Source: Edaphobacter sp. 12200R-103
Lineage (GTDB): Bacteria > Acidobacteriota > Terriglobia > Terriglobales > Acidobacteriaceae
Reading direction: 5' to 3'
Assembly (NCBI RefSeq): GCF_010093025.1
Contig: NZ_CP048114.1
Location: forward strand, 1,488,001-1,552,000
DNA: 64,000 nt
The notes beneath the pieces were generated by a model. That model searched no databases and was not told where the DNA came from. It was given only the letters and a program-made list of their open reading frames with translations. Made by a program: the position numbers and the translations under genes. Below, piece by piece: positions 36,001 through 43,840 of this stretch. Numbering within the stretch: the stretch's first letter is position 1; every line of letters begins with the position of its first letter.

Positions 36001-36516
36001 CGTCGAATCGATGGCAGCGTCAGCGCTTCGGCCAACTCTACTGCCGCATGGACTCGTCTCCCCTTGGCCTCGATCTTCCATCTAGTACCACTCGTGTTGG
36101 TACGTTTGGAGATGAAAGATCTATCGGGTCATCTGCTCGCCGACAATTTCTATTGGGTCGCGCATGAAGAGAAGGACTTTCGCGGCCTGAACGATCTTGC
36201 GCCTGTGAACGTTCAGGCCGAGGCCGTTTCAGGAGAGAACGTTCAATCTCTGTCGGGCAAAGAAAAGACCTTTTCGGTGAAATTGACGAATCGCGGGACC
36301 AGTCCAGCCTTGGAGCTGAAGCTAACTCTGCTCCGTGCGGATGGCAGCCGCGTCCTGCCCGCCTACTACAGCGACAACTACGTCTCGCTGATGCCTGGGG
36401 AAGAACGTCTAATAACCGTGAATGCACCCTTCAATGCCTGCGGCCCTGGAGCGCTCCACGTCTCACTGCATGGATGGAATGAGGAGGAAACAACAGCGGA
36501 GGTGGGCACTCACTAG
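33037..36516 (+). CDS. Large GH2-family glycosidase (beta-mannosidase / exo-glucosaminidase type) with N-terminal LamG-like domain
   Basis: 1159 residues from the ATG at 33037, preceded by AAGGGAG; an upstream GTG would hide the signal peptide (VVILLISTSGFFSLPALS). Residues about 60-185 look like a LamG/concanavalin-type domain (WHLIGAVEDGGALTLYVDG; FSGDIGGLSIAARAFSPEE). GH2 domains follow: sugar-binding (HDYWYRVEFPSP; INYSAEVWLNGVRLGD), immunoglobulin-like, then the barrel (NLNMVRNWVGQNTEETFFD; acid/base Glu764 in IWCGRNEG). The segment WPSTMWQIYSSDYDTQASFY resembles exo-beta-glucosaminidases and mannosylglycoprotein endo-mannosidases in GH2. Next to a GH26 enzyme, a beta-mannosidase role is likely. 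It is divergent from the membrane regulator. Confidence 0.85.
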   Translation: MSVVDLRRLLRVVILLISTSGFFSLPALSENATAGPYIAHIVEGGPELSKPIQQEIASSGAWSEWTWVRIGLDSPRTSAIARIGAPDDQAPRVLLLRDAHPAVQVADKQIVAPAALDPTTWHLIGAVEDGGALTLYVDGHPAGTSAVSNEPVTPELSLAPTVPADMRHFSGDIGGLSIAARAFSPEEMMSRFVQRPDFSAQLPEENAKPWRLQTRQRVGYEAPQSPDTMPHGFPAEKPRAKSMPASEPTLRADGERTWTIADNWRLLSVDNERIARSVNGRALSQAGFDDASWMPATVPGTVLTTMIDRGVYPDPDFGLNNLAIPESLNKHDYWYRVEFPSPSPYSTSRRTLHFAGINYSAEVWLNGVRLGDMRGAFRRGDFDVTLVLRKTGINALAIRISPPPHPGIPQEQSLKGGPGDNGGAMLIDGPTFVATEGWDWIPAIRDRDTGLWQSVSLKESGAVTIGDPQVITRLPLPDRATANIEIHVPVHNATGASQHIVLQAAFEGVALRMPAVVHPGDSTLSLLPGQFSQLHLTHPRLWWPNGYGSPELYHLHLAVVDAKGTISDTHSTTFGIREISYELTLFNHFGRLERIEAIPTLTLGKGYDAVDVHHEAMRQTAAGWASSISREAEGTSAIREVTNEPDMTDLVIKVNGVRIAVRGGNWGMDDSRKRASRSRLEPYFRLHREANLNMVRNWVGQNTEETFFDLADEYGMLVWNDFWSSTQNSNAEPGDVSLFIDNARDVVRRDRNHPSIAIWCGRNEGVPPPALNSQMITMLREEDGTRFYSPSSNAINLRKSGPYSWQNPALYFSTLNRGFSVELGIASFPTREAFEHTVASQDRWPISDAWAYHDWHQSGGGDVHTLMQHMEIEFGKPGSFQNFERRIQMFNYVDHQAIFEGFYQHLWQPNSGRMLWMTHPAWPSTMWQIYSSDYDTQASFYAVKKANAPLHIQMDLSDYTVAIVNTTLVTLSALRVAATIYSPQGQVLRRIDGSVSASANSTAAWTRLPLASIFHLVPLVLVRLEMKDLSGHLLADNFYWVAHEEKDFRGLNDLAPVNVQAEAVSGENVQSLSGKEKTFSVKLTNRGTSPALELKLTLLRADGSRVLPAYYSDNYVSLMPGEERLITVNAPFNACGPGALHVSLHGWNEEETTAEVGTH

Positions 36517-36600
36517 CTAGAGAACATTTTGGCTGCAACCTTCATGCTTTGAAACCCAAATGCAGGCTGAGACCCCAGAAGAGATTAGCCTCTCTCATCG

Positions 36601-37581
36601 ATGGCAATACTGTTACGCATCCTTCCGCTTGGCACCACGGCAATGCCATCTTCACCCCGTTCTACTCGCGACGCTATGATCCCGCGAGCCGCATGCGAAT
36701 GCTATCTGAATCGCTGGATTCTTCCTCGTTGGGGAGATCTCAGGATCGATCAGGTCAAGTCAGTCGCAGTTGAAGAATGGCTGGATAGCATCAAGCGGGC
36801 GAAGGGGACGAGGGCGAAGATTCGAAATATCATGAGTTCCATCTTCCATCACGCAATGCGTTACGAGTGGGTTGAACGTAACCCTATCAAGCTCGTCCGC
36901 CAAAGCGCAAAACGGGAGAGAACACCTGAGATACTCGAACTGGCCGAACTCCAACTTCTTCTCAGCAAGCTGTCGGTCCGGGAGCGCACCTTAGCACTTC
37001 TCGACGCGGCGACTGGGCTTCGGGTCAGCGAAATGCTAGTATTTCGCTGGAGCGATGTCGATTTTGAGAACTTGGAGCTTCGTGTCACGCGATCGATCTG
37101 GCACCAAGTCGTAGGCAACTGCAAAACAGAGGCCTCCGCCAAACCCGTTCCGATGGACAGCTACATGGCAGAGGATTTCCTGCGCTGGCGCCGTCAGAGT
37201 ACCTACACATCTGACGACCACTACGTTTTCGCCAGCGAGACGATGAGGGGAACGCAGCCCTATTGGCCGGACAATCTCATGAAGCGTCACATCAAGCCAG
37301 TTGCGAAAGCGATTGGCATAAACAAGAACATCGGCTGGCACACTTTCCGCCACTCCTTCGGCACGTTGCTGAAGGCAAACGGGGAGGATGTCAAAACCGT
37401 TCAGGAACTTTTGCGACACGCGAACAGCAGAATTACGCTCGACGTTTACACGCAAGCCGTGAACTCGAACAAGCGAGCCGCACAAAGCAAGGTTGTAAGG
37501 ATGATGGTTTCAAGCGAGGTAACAAAAGTAGCGAACGTGGGCACAACTGATTCGAAAAAACAGGCTCAAAATGCAGGATAA
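36601..37581 (+). CDS. Tyrosine recombinase (integrase) of the tRNA-Asp island, N-terminally short
   Basis: 326 residues. The core-binding domain begins at about residue 33 (ECYLNRWILPRWGDLRIDQV; AKIRNIMSSIFHHAMRYEWV). The catalytic domain has all the key residues: Arg in ATGLRVSEMLVFRWSD, HTFRHSF (H-x-x-R), His in LLRHANSR and Tyr in LDVYTQAV. The first ~30 residues do not read like an arm-binding domain, and members of this family are usually longer, so the 5' end appears lost between the GH2 stop (36516) and about 36690. No ribosome site is evident at the listed start. The gene ends 80 bp from the tRNA it would target. A decayed copy lies at 12613-13200. Confidence 0.82.
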   Translation: MAILLRILPLGTTAMPSSPRSTRDAMIPRAACECYLNRWILPRWGDLRIDQVKSVAVEEWLDSIKRAKGTRAKIRNIMSSIFHHAMRYEWVERNPIKLVRQSAKRERTPEILELAELQLLLSKLSVRERTLALLDAATGLRVSEMLVFRWSDVDFENLELRVTRSIWHQVVGNCKTEASAKPVPMDSYMAEDFLRWRRQSTYTSDDHYVFASETMRGTQPYWPDNLMKRHIKPVAKAIGINKNIGWHTFRHSFGTLLKANGEDVKTVQELLRHANSRITLDVYTQAVNSNKRAAQSKVVRMMVSSEVTKVANVGTTDSKKQAQNAG

Positions 37582-37630
37582 GAATCTTATTGTGCCCGTA
37601 TCGTGCCCAGATTTCGTTGTCACTTTAGGT

Positions 37631-37660
37631 CCATACGTTCCGTAAGTCTTTTGGAATGTA

Positions 37661-37663
<3 letters not shown>
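37631..37663 (-). repeat. Inverted repeat at the tRNA-Asp 3' end
   Basis: CCATACGTTCC (37631-37641) and GGAATGTATGG (37653-37663) pair over 11 bp with one wobble, and the repeat reaches into the tRNA 3' end. On the minus strand the loop is AAAAGACTTAC and no T run follows. It could be the tRNA terminator or a recombinase arm; a similar repeat abuts the decayed att copy at 13264-13292. Confidence 0.45.
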
Positions 37664-37738
<75 letters not shown>

Positions 37739-37848
37739 GCTTGCCGATCTCTTCTCACGATCAACTTGCTGACGAATTTGATTCTATCAGAAGATCAGCA
37801 TAGGGTGTCGAATCTTATCCACCGATCCCCGTCCGTTACGTCTTACTT

Positions 37849-39234
37849 CTATTTCACTGAGCGATTCAGGAGCATCTCTGCGCTCAGGCCGCGGATGCTG
37901 GCGTCAAGCAGTTCAATCATGTGAAAGGTTGGTATCTCGGGCACACCGCGGCGGCGTAGGCCGGCCTGTATCTGTAGCAGACAACCCGGGTTTGCACTAA
38001 CGAGAACCTGAGGCTGCACGCAAAGCACGTTGTCGACTTTTCGATCTCCCAACACCCTAGCCGGTTCGGGATGCAGCAGATTGTAGACCCCCGCTGATCC
38101 GCAGCACAGATTCGGTTCCCCTATCTCCAACAACTGAAGCTCAGGAATTCCACGAAGCAACGATCTGGGCTCGTCAAAGATCCCCTGTGCATGTCGAAGG
38201 TGACAGGCGTCCTGATACGCGACTCTAATGGGAAGCGGATTGCGAGTCTGCCGTGGGGGATTCAGAAGTAGCAGTTCGGAGATGTCGCGGCACTTCGCAG
38301 AAAACTTTTTGGCCCGATCGCTCCAGTCAGCATCATCACTCAGAAGATGACCATATTCCTTCATGGTAGATCCACACCCTGCGGCATTCACCACGATATA
38401 GTCCACATTCGCGTTCTCGAAGGTGTCGATCAGCTTGCGCGCCTGCGCACGCGCGTCCTGCTCTACACCGCAGTGAACCATCAATGCGCCACAACACGAC
38501 TGATCGGGAGGTACTACCACCTCATAGCCTTCGGCAGCCAGTACGCGTACGGTTGCTTGATTCACATGCTGAAAGAAAACCTGCTGGACGCAACCCGCAA
38601 GCATTCCGACCCGAACTGTTGGCTTCATCGCAGAGGTCGTAGAGTTCCGGGATGCAGAAGTAAGCCTCGGCAAGCGCCGAAATGTACTCTTCGAGACTCT
38701 GGGAAGGAGCGCCTCCATCGCAGCCAGGCGCTCAGGCAGCAGCTTCAGCAGCCCACTGCTGCGTACTAGAGACTCAAGACCGCTGTGCTGATACAGAAAG
38801 ACCGGTACCGCCAACCAACGCAATCGGCCAGGATAGGGGAAGACCGCGAACAACATTCGGCGAAAGAAAGATTCGCCTTCGGATCGAGGCACGTGCCGTT
38901 CAATTTGAAATCGTGTGCTCTCGATCAACTGGTTGTATTGGACTCCAGAGGGACAGGCAGTCATGCACGCCATACATCCAAGGCAGTTATCCATGTGCGT
39001 GGCGAAGACGTCATCCAGAGATGCTTCACCCTGGCTCGCCTTGGCCATCATGTAGATTCGTCCTCGAGGAGAATCCATCTCCTCTCCCCAAAGCACATAG
39101 GTCGGACACGCGGGCAGGCAAAATCCACAATGAACGCAGTCTGATAGAAGCTCCTTCGCCGGCGGATTGTGATCGTCGAAGCGGCTTGCCTTCTTTCCCG
39201 CTTCAGGCTTTTCGATTTGAGTAAGTTGAGCCAT
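37849..39234 (-). CDS. glcF: Glycolate oxidase iron-sulfur subunit
   Basis: 461 residues. Two ferredoxin-type clusters are visible near the N-terminus: CVHCGFCLPACPTY and CLGCMACMTACPSG. Two CCG domains follow (QSCCGALMVHCG, and LCCGSAGVYNLLHPE near the C-terminus). This is the classic GlcF layout: it takes electrons from the flavin subunits to the membrane quinone pool during oxidation of glycolate to glyoxylate. It starts 15 nt after the glcE stop and ends the aceB-glcD-glcE-glcF run. Downstream lie 111 bp of non-coding sequence and then the tRNA. Confidence 0.93.
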   Translation of the reverse strand: MAQLTQIEKPEAGKKASRFDDHNPPAKELLSDCVHCGFCLPACPTYVLWGEEMDSPRGRIYMMAKASQGEASLDDVFATHMDNCLGCMACMTACPSGVQYNQLIESTRFQIERHVPRSEGESFFRRMLFAVFPYPGRLRWLAVPVFLYQHSGLESLVRSSGLLKLLPERLAAMEALLPRVSKSTFRRLPRLTSASRNSTTSAMKPTVRVGMLAGCVQQVFFQHVNQATVRVLAAEGYEVVVPPDQSCCGALMVHCGVEQDARAQARKLIDTFENANVDYIVVNAAGCGSTMKEYGHLLSDDADWSDRAKKFSAKCRDISELLLLNPPRQTRNPLPIRVAYQDACHLRHAQGIFDEPRSLLRGIPELQLLEIGEPNLCCGSAGVYNLLHPEPARVLGDRKVDNVLCVQPQVLVSANPGCLLQIQAGLRRRGVPEIPTFHMIELLDASIRGLSAEMLLNRSVK

Positions 39235-39249
39235 TCTCTGATGCCGCCG

Positions 39250-40461
39250 CTAAAAGAATTTTCCCGGACCAAGAATATTCTCCGGGTCGAACTGCTGTTT
39301 GATTGCCTGCATCACATTCAAAGCAGGTGCTGGAATCTCAAGCGCCTTGACATCGACACCCGGAGCCATCTGCAGGACCGATACCGTCGATTCCGGATGC
39401 AGCATCCCTGAACGGATTCGATGAATAGCCTCTATCACGCTCGCCGACGGACCTCGCATTGCTACAGTGTGTAGCCCATGAGCCTGCGAGACCGACTCGA
39501 CCTCAAGCGCCGGAGATACCTTTTGAAGCAGACCGGCTGTCTCGCATACCTGCGCTGGCATGGTCGCTATCTTCAGAACGGTTGCATCGGCCTGGAAGAG
39601 CGCATCCCGCTCCATATCGCTGGATGCGGGCATCTCTTCCAGGCTTAGCCCTTCGTCAGCTACCATCCGCGAAAGCAATTCTTCCTGGTGAGCTGCGGCA
39701 TGAGCATCGAGCACGATGCTCATACGGGAGATCTCTGGCTTACACGTTATCTGCAATGTCTGCGCCAGTAGGTGACTCGCGCGAATGGAGGCGAGCAGAG
39801 ACGAAAACCGCGACGCCTGTGGCGCGGAGACAGAGAATCTCCGCAGGTGATGAGGAAGAGAGTGCAGGCGGAAGTTGATCTCCGTGATGACCGCGAGCGT
39901 CCCAAGGCTTCCTGTCAACAGCTTTGCAAGATCGTAGCCTGCGACATTCTTCACCACTTTGCCGCCTGTCCTCGCGATGGTTCCATCCGCAAGCACCAGC
40001 GTCATACCAATCACCAGGTCGCGCAGGCCGCCGTAACGCAGGCGCAATGCTCCGGAGTCGTTACTCGCTATGATCCCTCCAACGGTTGCGCGTTCGGGAA
40101 ACAGCGGGTCCAGACCGACGAACTGGCCATGCATGGCGAGCGCCTGCTGAAGCTTCGACCATGCGCACCCTGCCTGAACCGTACAGGTAAGATCCTGCCA
40201 GGGATGTTCGATCACACGATCGAGGCGAGCCAGAGATAGATAGATGTGAGGAGCCGCTCCCCTTCCCCACTGCTGCTTGGTGCCGCCGCCTACCGGGACC
40301 ACACTCAACCGGCGATCGTTTGCAAAGGCGAGTATCTTCGAAACCTGTTCTACGTCGATTGGAGAAGCAAGAACCGACTCAGCATTTGGGCTGGCTGCGG
40401 AAACCGTCTCCCCAAAATGCGCTGTAGCCTCACGGACCCATGACTCCACGAAAGAATGCAT
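39250..40461 (-). CDS. glcE: Glycolate oxidase FAD-binding subunit
   Basis: 403 residues of the FAD-binding PCMH type: VVPVGGGTKQQWGRGA, FPERATVGGIIASNDSGALR, VLADGTIARTGGKVVKNVAG and the closing DPENILGPGKFF. It is shorter than GlcD and lacks part of the catalytic cap, as usual for GlcE. It acts with GlcD and GlcF in glycolate dehydrogenase. Its ATG shares one base with the glcD stop (TGATG), a sign of coupled translation. Confidence 0.92.
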   Translation of the reverse strand: MHSFVESWVREATAHFGETVSAASPNAESVLASPIDVEQVSKILAFANDRRLSVVPVGGGTKQQWGRGAAPHIYLSLARLDRVIEHPWQDLTCTVQAGCAWSKLQQALAMHGQFVGLDPLFPERATVGGIIASNDSGALRLRYGGLRDLVIGMTLVLADGTIARTGGKVVKNVAGYDLAKLLTGSLGTLAVITEINFRLHSLPHHLRRFSVSAPQASRFSSLLASIRASHLLAQTLQITCKPEISRMSIVLDAHAAAHQEELLSRMVADEGLSLEEMPASSDMERDALFQADATVLKIATMPAQVCETAGLLQKVSPALEVESVSQAHGLHTVAMRGPSASVIEAIHRIRSGMLHPESTVSVLQMAPGVDVKALEIPAPALNVMQAIKQQFDPENILGPGKFF

Positions 40462-41924
40462 CAGAATATCTCCGCGATACCGCTCGCCTCAAGAGGATGC
40501 GCCACATAAGCTCCTCTTGACCGCTCACCGCAGAGCCGCGGTGTGGGGAATATCTTCTCGGGGTTTGCCAGGTTCAGCGGATCGAACGCCCGCCGCACCT
40601 TCTGCATAGTCTCCAGGTCCGGATCGGCAAACATATAGCTCATGCTGCATTGTTTTTCGCGACCTACGCCATGCTCGCCGGTGATGGAGCCGCCGGCCTC
40701 CACGCACACGTCCAGGATGCGCAGCGACAGATCAATTGCCTTTTCTTCTTCACCGAGGTTGTCACGGTTGTAGAGGACGATGGGATGGAGGTTACCGTCG
40801 CCGGCATGAAAGACGTTCGTCACCCGCAGCCCCTCTGCAGCTGCCATTGAGTTCAGCTTTTCGAGAACAACCGGAAGCGAAGTGCGTGGAATGACGCCAT
40901 CCTGAACGATATAGTTTGGCGAAAGCCTTCCAGCAGCAGCAAAGGCAGCCTTGCGTCCCTTCCAGACGAGCAATCGCGCCTTCTCATCGACCGCCAGTCG
41001 CGTCTCCGAGGCTCCGTTCTTCCTGCAGATATCGGTCACGGCATCCATCTGCAGATTCACCTCTGCCTCCGGTCCATCCAGTTCGATCAACAGAAGGGCT
41101 TCACAGACGGGATAGTTGGGATGAACCGAGACTTCCGCCGCCTCGATGGAAAGGCGGTCCATAATCTCCATAGCTGCGGGCAATTGCCTTGACGCAATCA
41201 CATCCGAAACCGACTGCGCCGCTGCAGAGATGGAGTCGAACGCTGCAAGAATGACCTGGATCGTCTCCGGGCGCCGCATGATCCTAAGCGTAGCCTCGGT
41301 GGCGACCCCCAGGGTCCCTTCGCTTCCAATAAATACGCCGGACAGGTCATAACCAGGCGCATCGAGCGTCTTTCCGCCCATCTTCACCAGATCGCCATTG
41401 GGAAGCACGACGGTCATCTCGAGGATATGGGTCACAGTAAAGCCATACTTCAGGCAGTGCGCTCCCCCTGCGTTCTCGGCGATATTCCCGCCGATCGAGC
41501 AGACCGTTTGAGAACTTGGATCAGGAGCGTAAAAGTATCCCTGGGCCGCTACCGCCGCAGTCACATTGGAATTGATGACGCCGGGCTGGACCGTAATCTG
41601 CTGATTGGGTATATCGATATTAAGGATGCGGTTCATCCGCGAGAGACTGATCACGACGGAGCCTTCCGAAGGAAGAGCGCCGCCGGACAGCCCGGTTCCA
41701 GAGCCGCGCGCAACAAATGGAATTCGCTCACGATGACACAGCCGCAGGATCTTCTGGACCTGCTCGGTCGATTCAGGAAGCAGAACAGCCAACGGAGGAG
41801 TGCGAAAGGCTGTAAGCCCATCGCACTCGTAGGTCTGCAACTGAGCCGGTGCTGTAATCAGGCTCTTTTCGCCTACGATCTCGCGCAGCTCAGAGATAAC
41901 GGCTGATGTCAGCAAGGAAGACAT
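40461..41924 (-). CDS. glcD: Glycolate oxidase catalytic FAD subunit
   Basis: 487 residues, full-length GlcD / FAD-linked oxidase. The PCMH FAD domain shows FVARGSGTGLSGGALPSEG, TVCSIGGNIAENAGGAHC and GVFIGSEGTLGVATEATL; the C-terminal oxidase domain has NVFHAGDGNLHPIVLYN and SITGEHGVGREKQCSMSYM with the family's His residues. It oxidises glycolate (or D-lactate in near relatives) to glyoxylate. The presence of glcE, glcF and malate synthase favours glycolate. It starts 36 nt after aceB. Confidence 0.93.
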   Translation of the reverse strand: MSSLLTSAVISELREIVGEKSLITAPAQLQTYECDGLTAFRTPPLAVLLPESTEQVQKILRLCHRERIPFVARGSGTGLSGGALPSEGSVVISLSRMNRILNIDIPNQQITVQPGVINSNVTAAVAAQGYFYAPDPSSQTVCSIGGNIAENAGGAHCLKYGFTVTHILEMTVVLPNGDLVKMGGKTLDAPGYDLSGVFIGSEGTLGVATEATLRIMRRPETIQVILAAFDSISAAAQSVSDVIASRQLPAAMEIMDRLSIEAAEVSVHPNYPVCEALLLIELDGPEAEVNLQMDAVTDICRKNGASETRLAVDEKARLLVWKGRKAAFAAAGRLSPNYIVQDGVIPRTSLPVVLEKLNSMAAAEGLRVTNVFHAGDGNLHPIVLYNRDNLGEEEKAIDLSLRILDVCVEAGGSITGEHGVGREKQCSMSYMFADPDLETMQKVRRAFDPLNLANPEKIFPTPRLCGERSRGAYVAHPLEASGIAEIF

Positions 41925-41960
41925 AATGCCTCTGCAAAACTGGGTCGCCTGAGCATAGCG

Positions 41961-43565
41961 CTAGGCAAATACCTCTGTCTTCAGAACCTCGTCGTAGGCA
42001 GGCAACGTGAGGAACTCAATGAATCTGTCGCTGCGAATGAGATTCCGCATCAGTGCGGCCGCTCTTTCGTAGGCCGCGTAGCGCTCCGGTTCCACCGAAG
42101 GCTTCACTTTTGCCAGTTCCTCATCGATAACCTGATCGCATAAGTCCACCGTTACCTTGCGTCCATCCTGAAGCGCAGCCCCATGATGCACCCACTGCCA
42201 CAACTGGGCGCGGCTGATCTCTGCGGTCGCAGCATCCTCCATCAGGTTGAAGAGCGGTACGCAGCCGATACCTCTCAGCCAGGCTTCCACATATCCCAGC
42301 CCTACAGCAACGTTCTGGCGAAGTCCGGCTTCCGTGATCTCACCCTGTGGAACCTCCAACAGGTCCGCCGCTGTCGCCTCAAAGTCCGAGAGTTTCTTAT
42401 CGATCTGGTTGGGCTGAGGCATCACACGGTTAAAGACTTCGAGCGCCACCGGAACCAGCCCCGGATGCGCCACCCAAGTTCCGTCGTGGCCATCCACTGC
42501 CTCCCGCTCCTTGTCGGCACGTACCTGGCTGAGAGCCTTCTCGTTCGCGACCGGATCGGACTTGATCGGGATATAAGCCGACATCCCCCCCATGGCATGG
42601 ATCTCGCGGTTGTGGCACGTCTTGATGCACAGCTTCGAGTAGCTACGCATGAAATGGGTCGTCATGGTCACCTGTGATCGATCGGGAAGCACAATGGAGC
42701 GATCGCCGGCGAGCTTCTTGATATAGGAGAAGATGTAATCCCAGCGGCCGCAGTTCAGTCCGGCGGAGTGGTCGCGAAGCTCGTAGAGGAACTCGTCCAT
42801 TTCGAACGTCGCCAGAATCGTCTCGATCAGACAGGTTGCGCGAATACTTCCTTGCGGAACTCCGAGCGTATTTTGCGCTTCCACAAAGATTTCGTTCCAC
42901 AGACGCGCCTCCAAATGAGACTCCATCTTCGGAAGATAGAAGTAAGGTCCGCTGCCACGCGCCAGCAGTTCCTTTGCGTTATGGAAGAAATACAAACCGA
43001 AATCGAAGATAGAGGCAGACATCGGCTCATCGTCCACCAGCACATGCTGTTCCACCATGTGCCAGCCACGGGCGCGGACAAACAGGACCGCGGTCTTTTC
43101 GTTCAACTTGTAACTTTTACCGGTCTTCTCGTCTTCAAAGGAGATGACGCGGCGAATGGCATCGCGCAGGTTAATCTGTCCCTCAATCAGATTCTTCCAC
43201 AACGGTGTTGAGGAATCCTCAAAGTCCGCCATGAAAACATACGATCCCGAGTTGAGCGCGTTGATGATCATCTTCCGATCGACTGGTCCGGTAATCTCGA
43301 CGCGGCGATCCTGAAGGTCGGCCGGAATGGGTGCGCAGCGCCACTTCCCTTCCCGAATGTGCTTGGTCTCTGCAAGAAAATCCGGCTTCTCTCCCCCATC
43401 GAGCCTCGCTTGGCGCGCAACGCGCGCGGCCAGCAGTTCTTTCCTGCGAGCACCGAACTTGCGCTGAAGATTTGCAAGAAACGCCATCGCATCCGGCGAA
43501 ACGATTTCCGCAAATTCGGACGAGACAGGTGCAATGATCTTGATTCCAGACGGCAGGTTAGACAC
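41961..43565 (-). CDS. aceB: Malate synthase A
   Basis: 534 residues from GTG at 43565, chosen because GGGAG lies about 7 nt upstream and the length then fits malate synthase A (about 530-545); an ATG at 43634 would add 23 residues. Family blocks are visible: [81 protein letters not shown] and [16 protein letters not shown]. The enzyme condenses glyoxylate with acetyl-CoA to malate. As first gene of the run with glcDEF it removes the glyoxylate made by glycolate oxidase. No isocitrate lyase gene is in the window. Confidence 0.95.
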   Translation of the reverse strand: MSNLPSGIKIIAPVSSEFAEIVSPDAMAFLANLQRKFGARRKELLAARVARQARLDGGEKPDFLAETKHIREGKWRCAPIPADLQDRRVEITGPVDRKMIINALNSGSYVFMADFEDSSTPLWKNLIEGQINLRDAIRRVISFEDEKTGKSYKLNEKTAVLFVRARGWHMVEQHVLVDDEPMSASIFDFGLYFFHNAKELLARGSGPYFYLPKMESHLEARLWNEIFVEAQNTLGVPQGSIRATCLIETILATFEMDEFLYELRDHSAGLNCGRWDYIFSYIKKLAGDRSIVLPDRSQVTMTTHFMRSYSKLCIKTCHNREIHAMGGMSAYIPIKSDPVANEKALSQVRADKEREAVDGHDGTWVAHPGLVPVALEVFNRVMPQPNQIDKKLSDFEATAADLLEVPQGEITEAGLRQNVAVGLGYVEAWLRGIGCVPLFNLMEDAATAEISRAQLWQWVHHGAALQDGRKVTVDLCDQVIDEELAKVKPSVEPERYAAYERAAALMRNLIRSDRFIEFLTLPAYDEVLKTEVFA

Positions 43566-43840
43566 GATCGAACTCCCGGATTTAAAGATTTGTTCTACTT
43601 CGTCACCAAGCTTCACACATACACGTGCAAGCAATTCGCCACATCACCTCTGGTATTACAGTCAGACCATAATCATTAATGGTCGCAACCATCGGAAGTA
43701 AGCCCCCGAGCGAAAGACAACTATATGGAAGTGAGGGTAAGGCTGTCCACTATCAGCGTTTTGTTAGGGCGCTGATAAAAAGAGAAGAGGATGAGTCGGG
43801 CGGCTTATCCTCTCTCAGCCAGATTTTTACCGCATCACCT

